The notes: generated by a model not told the origin, from the sequence alone. Counted from the first letter of the stretch, positions 8,105 to 19,277 are shown. The stretch: DNA of 64,000 bases from Nostoc sp. CHAB 5834 (GCA_020829485.1 JAIVFU010000031.1:8564-72563); one strand, 5' to 3'. Made by a program: numbers and translations.

Positions 8105-9235
8105 CTAAGTTGATGTTTCTGATGAAAGACCCAGGTAATTTTGTACAATCTGCAAAATGCGCTCTGCTGCATGACCATCTCCAAAGGGATTAATTGCATT
8201 TGCCATTGCTTCATAAGCATCTGGATCACTGAGTAACTCAGCAGCATTTGCAAAAATATTCTCAGTAGTAGTGCCTACAAGTTTGGCTGTACCGGCTGCA
8301 ACAGCTTCTGGTCTTTCGGTGGTATCTCTCAAAACTAATACTGGTTTTCCCAAGCTGGGGGCTTCTTCTTGCAAGCCACCAGAATCAGTGAGCAAAAGAT
8401 GCGATCGCCCAATTGCACCCACCAATTCACCATAATCTAGAGGATCTGTCAAGAAAATTCGGGGATGATTCCCTAAAAGTTCTTGTAACGGAACTCGCAC
8501 TGTCGGATTGCGGTGCAATGGTAATAGCAAAGCTGTATCAGGAAACTTGTCTAATATCTGTAAAAACCCCTGAGCGATCGCTTGCAGGGGTTCTCCCCAA
8601 TTCTCCCGACGATGAACTGTTGCTAGCAAAACGCGGTATGAATCCCAGTCTAAGCCTGGTACATTACAAACTGCTTGGGTTGCAGCTACATTCAACAGCG
8701 CATCAATTACCGTGTTACCCGTCATGTGAATTTCACCCAAAACACCAGAACGGTGCAAATTTTCCACAGCCCAAGGAGTCGGCGCAAAGTGCAACTGAGT
8801 AATTTGAGAAATCAACCGCCGATTAGCTTCTTCTGGGTAAGGATTGAAGATATCATCAGTTCTTAAACCTGCTTCTACATGACCGATAGGGATTTTTTGA
8901 TAAAAAGCTGCCAAAGCTGCGGCAAAAGCCGTAGTAGTGTCTCCCTGCACCACCACTAAATCTGGTTTTTTCTCCTTAAATAATACTTCTAACCCTTGTA
9001 AACTACGGCAGGTAATATCATTTAGAGATTGCTGAACCTGCATAATTTCCAAGTCATAATCTGCCTTAATATTAAACAGCTGCATAACTTGCTCAACCAT
9101 CTCTCGATGCTGTCCAGTTAGAATTACTTGCAACTCAAAACTTAAAGACTTTTGAAAAACCTGAATCACAGGAGCTAGTTTAATCGCTTCTGGACGAGTA
9201 CCCAAAATAATGCAAACGCGTTTTTGATTAGTCAT
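8105..9235 (-). CDS. wecB: UDP-N-acetylglucosamine 2-epimerase (non-hydrolysing)
   Basis: 376 residues, the usual length. It interconverts UDP-GlcNAc and UDP-ManNAc for cell-surface polysaccharide in the cytoplasm. The sequence opens CIILGTRPEAIKLAPVI and carries VVQGDTTTAFAAALAAFY, GHVEAGLRTDDIFNPYPEEANRR, ATVHRRENWG, LLTDSGGLQEEAPSLGKPVLVLRDTTERPE, all hallmarks of the non-hydrolysing family. It stands alone between repeats, convergent with the HopA1 gene. Confidence 0.95.
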   Translation of the reverse strand: MTNQKRVCIILGTRPEAIKLAPVIQVFQKSLSFELQVILTGQHREMVEQVMQLFNIKADYDLEIMQVQQSLNDITCRSLQGLEVLFKEKKPDLVVVQGDTTTAFAAALAAFYQKIPIGHVEAGLRTDDIFNPYPEEANRRLISQITQLHFAPTPWAVENLHRSGVLGEIHMTGNTVIDALLNVAATQAVCNVPGLDWDSYRVLLATVHRRENWGEPLQAIAQGFLQILDKFPDTALLLPLHRNPTVRVPLQELLGNHPRIFLTDPLDYGELVGAIGRSHLLLTDSGGLQEEAPSLGKPVLVLRDTTERPEAVAAGTAKLVGTTTENIFANAAELLSDPDAYEAMANAINPFGDGHAAERILQIVQNYLGLSSETST

Positions 9236-9342
9236 TAGTTATTAGTAATCTGTCATTTGCCAATGGTTAGCAGTCAATAGTCAATAGTTAGCAGTCAATC
9301 ATCACACAAATCATAAATATAAAAGGATAAATCACACAATAA

Positions 9343-9491
9343 GCATGAAAAAACCCGGCTTAATCGGGCAGATGCACTGTTTATCAAATTTATCTATTGT
9401 AATGACTATACCAAGTAAAATCACAAACAGCATGAAAAAACCCGGCTTAACCGGGCAGACGCACTGTTTGTCGTATTCACCTGTAATGACT
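9343..9491 (-). terminator. tandemly duplicated intrinsic terminator
   Basis: Two near-identical units (9343-9407 and 9430-9491) each hold, on the minus strand, GCCCGGTTAAGCCGGGTTTTTT or its one-base variant: a 5-6 bp GC-rich stem followed by a T run. They lie immediately after the minus-strand membrane protein and should terminate its transcript. The flanking GCACTGTTT and TAATGACT segments are duplicated too, so this is a segmental tandem duplication. Confidence 0.75.
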
Positions 9492-9864
9492 AAATTTTAA
9501 TCTCACAAGTTAAAGGGCAAGCAGCGTAAACAGTAGCCTGCATTTGGTCTGCCTCTCCATGCAGCCAGCTTAACCATTTGATTTCACTAGGATGAACTCC
9601 TTTAACAGTTAATACACCCGCAGCCAATACAACTGCCATGACATTAAACATGATTAAAGCGCCTGCTACAAGCAAAACAGCACTAACAGGCATCACCGAT
9701 TGTAAGATAATCGACAACAGACATCCGACCGTAGCCATCAAGACAACTAATGGAAAACCGACAACCAACAAACAAACTGCTAATGTAAAAGTCCATATTA
9801 AAAAGCTTTTAATCATCAACAAGGAGTAGGTCTTTCCTAGATTAGAGCTTTGAGCAGAAACCAT
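9490..9864 (-). CDS. small integral membrane protein, unknown function
   Basis: 124 residues with two or three hydrophobic helices (roughly residues 20-50 and 55-90, e.g. FTLAVCLLVVGFPLVVLMATVG) and a soluble C-terminus rich in Trp, Glu and Cys. I placed the start at 9864 because GGGAGG lies 7 bases upstream; the ATG at 9879 overlaps that ribosome binding site and is unlikely to be used. I do not recognise a family. The gene is monocistronic, with a duplicated terminator behind it and a 700-bp gap before it. Confidence 0.6.
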   Translation of the reverse strand: MVSAQSSNLGKTYSLLMIKSFLIWTFTLAVCLLVVGFPLVVLMATVGCLLSIILQSVMPVSAVLLVAGALIMFNVMAVVLAAGVLTVKGVHPSEIKWLSWLHGEADQMQATVYAACPLTCEIKI

Positions 9865-9879
9865 GACTTTTCCTCCCAA

Positions 9880-10599
9880 AAATACACAACGAATTTTAAT
9901 TTTCAGTCATATCTCGCTTGTTGCGAGTAAACTGATTTGTCTCTCAGTGAAATTCAGTATATAAAAACTAATTGGAAAAATGAGCATTTATTTACTAAAC
10001 TTTACAGTTAATTTTTTGTAATTATGAATATAAAGTCAAGTTTATATATCTATTAAAAAAACTTCTTTTTTGCATCTATCTTCAGGTACATAACCTAAAA
10101 GTTCATAGCTTTTAACCTTGATCCCCAGGACATTACTCTTATTCAACTTAACATTTCTTATAAAAATTAGTATTAGTTCTCATAATTTATAAATTGGCTG
10201 AATAAATGATTTGCTGGCATTTGTGTTGTTAATTGCTAGCAATTCGTGTCCATGCGTGGGATAAATTTCTCATCTAAAAAGCTCAGAATATTTACTTTTG
10301 ACAATAGGCATTATAAGTTACTAACTAATCTAAGTAGTTTTTCTGAGGGGTTTTGAGTCCTTCCGTGTGTTAAACCAGTTTAGATAGGTTAAATAACTTA
10401 TCTAAATAATCTGAGTAGTGGAATTTCAGGAAAAAAAGATACCAATTGAGGTGGATGAAATGGATTGAACGTGGTTCTAGAGTTTCAATCGCCTCCCATC
10501 ACCACTATGGCTTGCACGCAAGCACTCTCCAAAAGTCATCGAAGTAAGTGACTTGACTTCTCGTTAATTCAACTTTTTAACTGCCAAATGTGAAGATAT
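9880..10599. other. long AT-rich intergenic region upstream of pilT
   Basis: No coding frame is supported here. The region should hold divergent promoters for the membrane protein and pilT. One imperfect dyad, TTTAGATA...TTATCTAA near 10380-10408, could be an operator, but nothing ties it to a regulator. Confidence 0.5.
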
Positions 10600-11895
10600 A
10601 TGACACAATCACAGTCTCCATCAAATTCTAACTCTGCTGCCGGACGTAACCTGCCACCAATGCCGCCGCCACCACCGCCAACCTCTAGTACCCAGAGGCA
10701 GATGACACAAACATTGGATATGTCACAAACACTGGATATGTCAATGGATAGGAGTACCAAAGCGCCTGTTGCAGGTCATCGTCCGGTTAGTCCACCGCCA
10801 ATACCTACTTCAGTTCTCCCTAAAAACAGCAGTTCACAACTGACTTTAGCGAAGTTAATCAGAGAAGCTTTCGATCAGGGATATTCTGACATTCATTTGG
10901 GTGTAGGTGAAGTACCCCGCTTCCGCAGCCGAGGAGAAATTCAACCAACGGATTATCCAGAAACAGATAAAGAAGCTTTTATGAGTTGGTTACGAGAGGT
11001 GATGAGTGAAGGGGAAATTCAGCGCTTTGAAGAACACTTAGAATTTGACGGAGCAACTCAATATGACTTTGCTCGCGTGCGGATTAATGTTTTTGGCTCC
11101 CTCAAAGGGCCTGCAATGGTGTTGCGGTTGATTCCGCTAAAAATCTTAACTATGGAACAGTTGAATTTACCCCCAGTTTTTCGGGATATTTGCCATCATC
11201 ACAAAGGTTTAATTTTAGTGACTGGGCCCACTGGATCTGGTAAGTCCACCACAATGGCGGCGATGGTTGACTACATCAATAAGGAGATGGCCAAGCATAT
11301 CATCACCATTGAAGACCCAATAGAATTTATCCATCAAAGCCGCAAGTCTTTAGTCAAACAACGGGAAGTGGGAATGCATACCCGGAAATTTGACAACGCT
11401 TTGAAAGCAGCTTTGCGGGAAGATCCAGATTTGATTCTGGTGGGGGAAATGCGGGATAAGGAAACAGTTAACACCGCTCTAAAAGCCGCTCAAACTGGTC
11501 ACTTAGTTATGGGAACCCTGCACACCAATAGCGCTGTCAAAACCATTGAGCGGATTCTCAATCTCTACTCTGGTGACGAACAGGATGCAATGCGGGTGGC
11601 AATTTCTGAGTCTTTGGTGGCAGTAATTGCCCAAGGTTTGTGCCGCACAACTGACGGGAAGCGGGCTGCTTTCCACGATGTGCTGATCAATACTGAGGCT
11701 ATTAAAGAATGGATCAAAGACGGTAAGTATGATGAAATTGGCGAGTTGATGAAACAAGCTAGCTTTGACGGCATGGTTACGATGAATCAGTCGTTGCTCA
11801 ATCTCTATCAAGACGGTCGTATCACTGAAGAAACTGCTTTAGAAATGTCGCCAACTCCTAACGAAATGGCCCAGTTTCTCAGAGGTCGAGTTTAA
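10600..11895 (+). CDS. pilT: PilT-family type IV pilus ATPase
   Basis: 431 residues. A proline-rich disordered N-terminus (about 90 residues, PPMPPPPPPTSS) precedes the secretion ATPase core. Walker A is GPTGSGKST from residue 209; the Asp box IITIEDPIEF, the Walker B region EDPDLILVGEMRD and the His box TGHLVMGTLHT are present. PilT hexamers power pilus retraction at the inner membrane. The C-terminal segment IKEWIKDGKYDEIGELMKQAS differs from the canonical AIRNLIREGK form, so it may be a PilT2-like paralogue. No other pil gene is adjacent; a KaiB-domain gene follows. Confidence 0.9.
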   Translation: MTQSQSPSNSNSAAGRNLPPMPPPPPPTSSTQRQMTQTLDMSQTLDMSMDRSTKAPVAGHRPVSPPPIPTSVLPKNSSSQLTLAKLIREAFDQGYSDIHLGVGEVPRFRSRGEIQPTDYPETDKEAFMSWLREVMSEGEIQRFEEHLEFDGATQYDFARVRINVFGSLKGPAMVLRLIPLKILTMEQLNLPPVFRDICHHHKGLILVTGPTGSGKSTTMAAMVDYINKEMAKHIITIEDPIEFIHQSRKSLVKQREVGMHTRKFDNALKAALREDPDLILVGEMRDKETVNTALKAAQTGHLVMGTLHTNSAVKTIERILNLYSGDEQDAMRVAISESLVAVIAQGLCRTTDGKRAAFHDVLINTEAIKEWIKDGKYDEIGELMKQASFDGMVTMNQSLLNLYQDGRITEETALEMSPTPNEMAQFLRGRV

Positions 11896-11899
11896 GATT

Positions 11900-12070
11900 G
11901 GCATTGGGCATTGGGCATTGGGAAGAGGACTTGGGGACAAGGAGAATTGGGGACAAGAGGAAAGACTTGTTGCAAGTTCTCACAAGTCACCTTGTCCCCT
12001 TGTCCCCCTGCTCCCTCATCTCCCCCTCCTCCCTCATCCCCCACTCCCCACTCCCCACTCCCCACTCCCA
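11900..12070. repeat. short tandem heptamer (STRR-type) block
   Basis: Starts with repeats of GGGCATT, then GGGGACA-rich sequence, and ends with tandem CCCCACT units. The G-rich left side and C-rich right side are partly complementary. Such heptamer repeats are characteristic of heterocystous cyanobacteria. Open frames across it are low-complexity artefacts. Confidence 0.85.
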
Positions 12071-12153
12071 AATATCTTTGTCATCCTGGTTGCGGTTATA
12101 GCTAAGGTAAAAGGTAAAAGAGAGAATGTTTTACTTTTAGCTTCCTAGCCTCT

Positions 12154-12921
12154 GTGAATAAATTGACGACAAACAAACTATCTACACCCCAGTTGTTTAA
12201 AGGCATTGCCCTATTTACGCCTGGAGGAGATTTAATTTACTGCATCGACCCTAGCAAGCAAGGTAGATGGCATTTGCATTTGTGTTCGGCTTTGCAAGAA
12301 ATCTTAGATTTACCAGAGCCGCCGCACTTTTTAGTGCCTTGTTATACTGCAACTATTGACCACTGGTTAGATCCACGCACTCAACAAGTGCGAACTTTTG
12401 CTGAAGCTTATCCGGCTGTAATTAGACATCAAGCTTTGCTGAATGCCATTTTTGCCACAGGGGAGTTAGTATGGCAAGCTGCTCCTTGGCAGGAGGGGTT
12501 GTGCGATCGCATGGTCTTAACAACTTATCGTTCCTCATTTCCGCAGCTTTGGGAAGATCACGATTTAATTGTCCGTCTAGACCTTTCTGAACCTGTGCCA
12601 AAATACCACCAGCCAGTAATTGTACAAAAAAAGGAAGTCATCACACAAGGCTATGTTCTCCGCTTGTTTGTTGCCGGACATAGCAGTACCACCGAACGCA
12701 TTCTGCAAAATTTACACGAATTGTTGGAGCGATCGCTGGGACATCCTTATACTCTAAAAGTAATTGATGTTTTAAGTCATCCAGAACAAGCAGAACTCAA
12801 TCAAGTTTCTGCAACTCCTACCCTTGTCAAAGTTTGGCCGCACCCAATTCGGCGAATCGTTGGAGAGTTGGATCATGTAGAAAAGATTTTACAGATGTTA
12901 GCTGCTAAGAAAAAATTTTAA
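12154..12921 (+). CDS. protein with C-terminal KaiB-like thioredoxin-fold domain
   Basis: 255 residues. The last 90 match the KaiB family: YVLRLFVAGHS, then LKVIDVLSHPEQAELNQVSATPTL and KVWPHPIRRIVGEL, closely following the KaiB pattern KVIDVL..P..AE....ATPTL.K..P.P.R.I.G.L. The first 150 residues (IALFTPGGDLIYCIDPSKQGRWHLHL) are a cyanobacterial domain I cannot name. The start is a GTG; a TTG nine bases later is possible. It follows pilT in the same direction after a 258-bp repeat, so the two may be linked functionally. It is not core KaiB, which is about 100 residues. Confidence 0.75.
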   Translation: MNKLTTNKLSTPQLFKGIALFTPGGDLIYCIDPSKQGRWHLHLCSALQEILDLPEPPHFLVPCYTATIDHWLDPRTQQVRTFAEAYPAVIRHQALLNAIFATGELVWQAAPWQEGLCDRMVLTTYRSSFPQLWEDHDLIVRLDLSEPVPKYHQPVIVQKKEVITQGYVLRLFVAGHSSTTERILQNLHELLERSLGHPYTLKVIDVLSHPEQAELNQVSATPTLVKVWPHPIRRIVGELDHVEKILQMLAAKKKF

Positions 12922-13100
12922 GTTTTATAACGAATTGAGGGTTAAAAGTGAAACGCAGAGCTAGAGGCATAAACTGAACTTCTGCGATCGCATCATAATT
13001 GATCATCGCTACAGCAATATGCAGATAATTATGGACTGACTTAGCAAATTGAGCGACTCAAGCGATCGCTTGCAGTCCAGTCAAATATTGGATAGTAACT

Positions 13101-14012
13101 TTAGGGCGATTTTGTTAAATTATAAAATCTGTCAGAACGCATCTGAGTACCATTTCGCCAAACTTCCACTTTTTCAGGACTAACTAAATAATAAAAACTA
13201 CCATTATCTGCTCTATATCTGCCTTTGCCAATATTTAAAGCTGCTATTTTTATAGGCTTGGTTGGGTCTTGTTTCAACTGCCCAATATAAAATAACTGAC
13301 CATTTTCTTCACAAACTTTTACACGAATACTTGCAGTCTCACCCTCAACCATAGTAACTCCATTGCATTTAGTATCAGTGCTAACAGGTGCAAAACCTAT
13401 GGGAATTGGCTCGGAAGGTGAAACTTGCTTTGCTACTGAGGGTGTTGAGACTGGGGGCTTCAGGTTATCCATTTGCTCAATAGCAGCAGAATTAACACTT
13501 GCAGTTAAGGATGTTAACATCCGAAGGGGATCAACAGCTATTCGACCATTTGGATGAACTTCAAAGTGCAGATGAGGCGCTGTACTATTGCCTGTAGATC
13601 CCATCTGGGCAATAATTTGACCTTGAATGACCTGTTGATCCTTGCTCACTAACAAACGGCGATTGTGACCATAAACAGTGATGCTGCCGTCAAGATGTTT
13701 AATAGTTATAGCATTGCCTAATCCCCAATTATCCCAACCTGCTTTGATGACTGTACCAGATGCAGCAGCAACAATAGGAGTTCCAGATGCCCCTGCAATA
13801 TCAATTCCTTCATGTTGATATTTGCGGAAGCCTTGAGAAATAAACCCTTGAGTCGGCCAAATTAAGTTAGAAGCAGGGATGGGAGTTTGCCCAATTGGGG
13901 AATCGTCCGCCAACTGTGTTAAGGCAGATGTATTTGTACTTAATACGGCAGTTAAAGATATTAACCCAATTAGTCCATAAGTGCGGTATCGATAAACGGT
14001 AACTTTTTTCAT
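13101..14012 (-). CDS. M23 family metallopeptidase (LytM-type)
   Basis: 303 residues. It has an N-terminal signal or anchor (LIGLISLTAVLSTNTSALT) and then an M23 domain at about residues 50-165. Zn-ligand motifs are visible: HEGIDIA (H...D) and HLHFEVHPNG (HxH), with GNSTAPHLHFE typical of the family. It probably cleaves peptidoglycan cross-links outside the membrane. The C-terminal 130 residues are a separate domain with paired cysteines (DTKCNG, VKVCEENG) and KVEVWRNGTQMRSDRFYNL, unassigned. Monocistronic. Confidence 0.88.
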   Translation of the reverse strand: MKKVTVYRYRTYGLIGLISLTAVLSTNTSALTQLADDSPIGQTPIPASNLIWPTQGFISQGFRKYQHEGIDIAGASGTPIVAAASGTVIKAGWDNWGLGNAITIKHLDGSITVYGHNRRLLVSKDQQVIQGQIIAQMGSTGNSTAPHLHFEVHPNGRIAVDPLRMLTSLTASVNSAAIEQMDNLKPPVSTPSVAKQVSPSEPIPIGFAPVSTDTKCNGVTMVEGETASIRVKVCEENGQLFYIGQLKQDPTKPIKIAALNIGKGRYRADNGSFYYLVSPEKVEVWRNGTQMRSDRFYNLTKSP

Positions 14013-14161
14013 AAATTGAAAGTTTATTCAAATAATAATTCAGATAGTTTCTGATTATTTGCTCTTTCAAGCTGACTCGGTAAATATCAGGAAATTTAGC
14101 AGATATAACATCTCCAAGACCCTGGACAAAAACTTTGGGACTACAAGTGTAATCTTTTCGC

Positions 14162-14199
14162 CGTATGCCAGCCACCGACGCATCGAACGGTGGCATACG
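14162..14199. repeat. hairpin downstream of DUF6918-like gene
   Basis: CGTATGCCA at 14162-14170 is repeated in inverted form at 14191-14199, with further CCACCG/CGGTGG pairing inside. It lies 25 bp past the stop of the minus-strand gene at 14225 and may help end its transcript, although no T run follows. Confidence 0.45.
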
Positions 14200-14224
14200 T
14201 TTATTGTGATTCTTCCCTTCTGGC

Positions 14225-14662
14225 TCAGGACTTAGTGTAGTTATCGATTACTTTGGCTAAGTCTGGCACTGCTTCTTCTACGTGCTTTTTGGCTGAACCG
14301 CGAAATTTTTCATAGGTTCCTCGCACGATTTGGCGCTTGGCGTTCTTGACTCTAGCATCGGTGACACCGAGTAGCGCGTCTGCCGTCTGAGAGCGATTCG
14401 CACTCAGGTATTCAATTGGATCACCTTTCTGTACGCCTTCACTCCAGATGGGATCAAGTGCTGTGAAGCACTGCGGTAAAATCTGCTCAACCACGTAGGG
14501 GATATACCCTGGCTTAACCCCCTTCAGGGCGGCAAAGGCAGTTTTTAAAGCGATACCGCTCATGCCTGACTTGGATGCAAGCTGTCCTTCTATCATGTTG
14601 CAACAGTCATTTATGACCATAGCTTTTTTGGTCGGGTTCAAAAGTCCCTCATTCAGTCCCAT
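14225..14662 (-). CDS. conserved protein resembling DUF6918
   Basis: 145 residues, soluble, no signal peptide. Recognisable stretches are LLNPTKKAMVINDCCNMIEGQ, KSGMSGIALKTAFAALKGVKPGYIP, ILPQCFTALDPIWSEG and ADALLGVTDARVKNAKRQIVRGTY. They match my memory of the DUF6918 family, found in actinobacteria and cyanobacteria, whose function is unknown. The start has a purine-rich AAGGAAAAGTG shortly before the ATG. It stands alone. Confidence 0.7.
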   Translation of the reverse strand: MGLNEGLLNPTKKAMVINDCCNMIEGQLASKSGMSGIALKTAFAALKGVKPGYIPYVVEQILPQCFTALDPIWSEGVQKGDPIEYLSANRSQTADALLGVTDARVKNAKRQIVRGTYEKFRGSAKKHVEEAVPDLAKVIDNYTKS

Positions 14663-15319
14663 TTCACTTTTCCTTATCTAAGTACTTAATTTCTATTCGA
14701 CTAATTTTTTTAGCAAGCAGGAAATTACAGAAAATCGTATCAGAGTTAGAGGATGTTATGGACATCACATTTTCACTCCTTAAGTCTTTGCTGATAACGG
14801 GTGCTTCTCATTCTTGGGTTCGTGTTCTTTTAGAGACGTTGCATTGCAACGTCTCTACATCTGGATTCATACCTCTCCCAGATGTCTTTTCCTGGAGATA
14901 AGCCCCTGTCCACTCATAACCAAATCCTTCTTGAATGATAAACTCAAAACTACCTGTAGTACTTAACTCTAACCGGAGGAGCATTCACTGCGATCGCTCT
15001 AGCTTCTGTAATTAAAGTTGCCCCACACTTTGACCTACAATGCGATTGTTTCGACCAAATTTCTATAAAACTTACCCATAAAAGCTTCTGACTTTTCACG
15101 GGATCTGGAAAACCTCTCTTCTATTTCTCTCATCCTTTAAGGAGAGAGACTTTGAAATTTCGCCCTTCCCGCGACGAGTTGGGGGTTAGGTGAATCGTTA
15201 GCTTTTCCACATAACGTGAAAAGTCAGATAAAAGATAGCCCCTTTTTAGTTAGGGGGGAGTGTGCTTCGCGCACGCTATGGGAACGAGGTTTCAGGTTTT
15301 GAGTGCGTAAGCCCTGTTT
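14663..15319. other. repeat-containing intergenic region
   Basis: No gene is supported. It holds a palindromic repeat at 14831-14857 (TAGAGACGTTGCA and its complement), one member of the window-wide GTAGAGACG family, and fragments of other dispersed repeats such as GTGCTTCGCGCACGC near 15261-15275 and the GGGGGTTAGG stretch near 15180. Confidence 0.6.
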
Positions 15320-16975
15320 CTAATTAGCTTTGCCATTACCCTGAAAATTTAAGAAATGCTCATCATTAACCCAAATTGCTTGTTGAGGCACAGAAATGGA
15401 AATTCCAGCTTCGTCTAAAGCAATTTTCAGGCGGCGGCGAAACTCTCGTGCTACATCCCATTGTTTGAGGGGCTGTGTTTTAATCCAGACGCGAATAATC
15501 AAACCGCGATCACCAAATTGATCTATTCCCAAAACTTGCGGTGTTTCCAAAATTTGACGCTCCCATTGCGGATCTTTATCCATCTCCAAGCCAATACTTT
15601 CAATCAACTTCAAAGCCTTTTCAATATCGGCTTGGTAAGCAATGGGGATCGTTAAATCGGCTCGTGACCAACGGCTAGAAAGATTGGCAACAACTTTAAT
15701 TTCACCATTAGGAATCGTAATCAAGCGCCCTTCAGAATCCCGCACTTGGGTCATCCGCAGATTCAGATTTTCTACTAAGCCTCCCACGTTTCCTACAGTA
15801 ATCACATCGCCTAAAGCGTACTGGTCTTCTAAAATGATCAAGAAACCATTAATCGCATCTTTAATTAAGTTTTGCGAGGCTAGAGAAACGGCAACACCAA
15901 CTAAACTCGCACCCGCTAGCAAGGGAACGATATCTATCCCCAATGACACCAGCGCTAGCAAGAAGCCTACTCCTACGCAGATACCAGTAGCAATGCTTTT
16001 AGTCACGCCAGAAAATGTAGAAACTCGCAGTTGCATCCGTTCAGAACTTTCTGGAGTCAGTAAAGCACTACTGCTAATCAGAGTGGTGGTAAAGCGGTCA
16101 ATTAGGGCATAGATGAGACGGATTGCTACGTAAGTTCCCAGAAACACAACACCTAATCGCAAAGGAAATTGGACGGCATTGAGAATTACTACCTGAAATG
16201 GTCGTGTGTAGGGAAATAGACCCAAAATAAAGAAACTTCCACCTCCCCAAATTCCGGCTTGAGTTAGCTGAAACAATCGTCTTTTGACTTCTTGAATATG
16301 TCGATGTTGCTGTTGATTCAGTTGTGTTGTAATTGGTTGAGCTGCTGTTGGTGAAATTGGTGAGTTTAAGGGGCCTCTGGGGGGTTGGGAGGCAAGGGAG
16401 TATAATGCATCGTTTTTGGAACGCCTTTGCCAGCTATATACCCCCCAACTCATCACAATCATTGTTAGTCCGATGCCCGCAGCAATTTTGCCTTGGTCGA
16501 TTAAAAATTGAGCTTGTCTTTCTTGCTTTGCTTGTTGCAAGTCTTCTTGTAAGGATTCTTTGACTTGATTTGCCGATGTCGATATATCTACCTCTCGCAA
16601 TCCAGCATCCTCAGAAGTGACGGTCATTAGGTATTGGTCGTTGACATAAATTACTGGTAATTGGTTTACTTCCCGAATATCTACCTTGACTGGTGTTTTT
16701 GCTGGTGCCTGAAAGTAATTTTGAGCAATTTTCTCCAACTTCTTTTGGATATCTTCTGAACGCTCAGGAAAGTTGCTTCTTGATGCCGCTATCTGAAATA
16801 ACCGACGACCATCTAAATAAATCCAGCCTGTAACAAGTCGATTATTTGCATCATTACTCACACTGCTGGGAGATGGTAGCATCTGCGGTAAGAAAGGAAT
16901 CTGGGCTGTGGCTCTTGGCACAGATACAACGGCTATGGCCATTGAACTAGCGATCGCCAAAAATTGAAAGCGCAC
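15320..16975 (-). CDS. MscS-family mechanosensitive channel with periplasmic N-terminus
   Basis: 551 residues, longer than minimal MscS (about 286). A signal peptide (FLAIASSMAIAVVSVPRATA) is followed by a periplasmic region, a first membrane helix near residue 165, further helices from about 240, and the MscS core: LLAGASLVGVAVSLASQNLIKDAINGFLIILEDQYALGDVI, then LRMTQVRDSEGRLITIPNGEI in the beta domain. It should be a stretch-activated channel protecting against osmotic downshock. The gene is monocistronic and a repeat region lies downstream. Confidence 0.9.
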   Translation of the reverse strand: MRFQFLAIASSMAIAVVSVPRATAQIPFLPQMLPSPSSVSNDANNRLVTGWIYLDGRRLFQIAASRSNFPERSEDIQKKLEKIAQNYFQAPAKTPVKVDIREVNQLPVIYVNDQYLMTVTSEDAGLREVDISTSANQVKESLQEDLQQAKQERQAQFLIDQGKIAAGIGLTMIVMSWGVYSWQRRSKNDALYSLASQPPRGPLNSPISPTAAQPITTQLNQQQHRHIQEVKRRLFQLTQAGIWGGGSFFILGLFPYTRPFQVVILNAVQFPLRLGVVFLGTYVAIRLIYALIDRFTTTLISSSALLTPESSERMQLRVSTFSGVTKSIATGICVGVGFLLALVSLGIDIVPLLAGASLVGVAVSLASQNLIKDAINGFLIILEDQYALGDVITVGNVGGLVENLNLRMTQVRDSEGRLITIPNGEIKVVANLSSRWSRADLTIPIAYQADIEKALKLIESIGLEMDKDPQWERQILETPQVLGIDQFGDRGLIIRVWIKTQPLKQWDVAREFRRRLKIALDEAGISISVPQQAIWVNDEHFLNFQGNGKAN

Positions 16976-18644
<1,669 letters not shown>

Positions 18645-18667
18645 TACATTGATTAGTTAATTTTTTG

Positions 18668-18698
18668 AGGGATAAGCGTTTTGCTTATCCCTTTTTTT
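18668..18698 (+). terminator. intrinsic terminator after ahcY
   Basis: Perfect stem GGGATAAGC-GTTTT-GCTTATCCC followed by seven T residues, 24 bp after the ahcY stop. Confidence 0.9.
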
Positions 18699-18744
18699 GT
18701 TTCTCACGCAGAGACGCAGAGAGAGGATATAATAGGATAGAGGA

Positions 18745-18846
18745 CAATACAGTTCAGATAAGACCAAAACACTTGTAGAGACGGCGATTTATCGCGTCTC
18801 GAAAACCCAAAATTTTTGCCAGTAGCCCTTAATCTGAACCGTATTG
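18745..18846. mobile_element. 102-bp MITE with 10-bp target duplication
   Basis: Terminal inverted repeats AATACAGTTCAGATAAG (18746-18762) and CTTAATCTGAACCGTATT (18828-18845). The element is flanked by the exact direct repeat GGATAGAGGA (18735-18744 and 18847-18856), a likely target-site duplication. It carries no gene, but contains a copy of the GTAGAGACG palindrome at 18774-18800. Confidence 0.75.
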
Positions 18847-18873
18847 GGATAGAGGATGTTATTGTAAGTTTGT

Positions 18874-19269
18874 ATGTCAGCAAAAGATTTTTTTCATAAT
18901 GCTGTTAAGTTAGCTTTAGAGAAAGATGGTTGGTTAATTACTGATGATCCTTTAATATTTCTAGTAGATACTATAGAATTTCGTCTGGATTTAGGAGCAG
19001 AAAGACTTTTAGGAGCAGAAAAAGAAGGAGAAAAAATAGCAGTTGAAATAAAATCTTTTTTGGGAAAATCAGCGATTAGTGAATTTCATACAGCTTTAGG
19101 ACAAACACTTAATTACCGTTCTATTTTAAGAAAACAAGAACTCGATCGTATTTTATATTTAGCAATTAGTTATGAAATATATACAGCTTTTTTTCTGATA
19201 CCTGTGATTCAAGAAATAATTGCTGAACATAAATTAAAATTATTGATATTTGAAAGTAGCAAAAAGTAG
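18874..19269 (+). CDS. xisH: XisH family protein, copy 1
   Basis: 131 residues. XisH is known from the fdxN element of Anabaena, where XisH and XisI control excision by the recombinase XisF. Homologues are widespread in cyanobacteria away from that element. The sequence shows the XisH pattern SAKDFFHNAVKLALEKDGW, then RLDLGAERLLGAEKEGEKIAVEIKSF and SEFHTALGQTLNYR; the E..IAVEIKSF stretch resembles a PD-(D/E)XK nuclease core. XisI follows 8 bp downstream. No XisF or other recombinase is in the window, so the target is unknown. Confidence 0.92.
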   Translation: MSAKDFFHNAVKLALEKDGWLITDDPLIFLVDTIEFRLDLGAERLLGAEKEGEKIAVEIKSFLGKSAISEFHTALGQTLNYRSILRKQELDRILYLAISYEIYTAFFLIPVIQEIIAEHKLKLLIFESSKK

Positions 19270-19277
19270 ATTATTTT

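Noticed and set aside
11898..12148. Three overlapping plus-strand frames after pilT
   Set aside because: All lie in STRR heptamers and translate to low-complexity Pro/Leu/Ser sequence.
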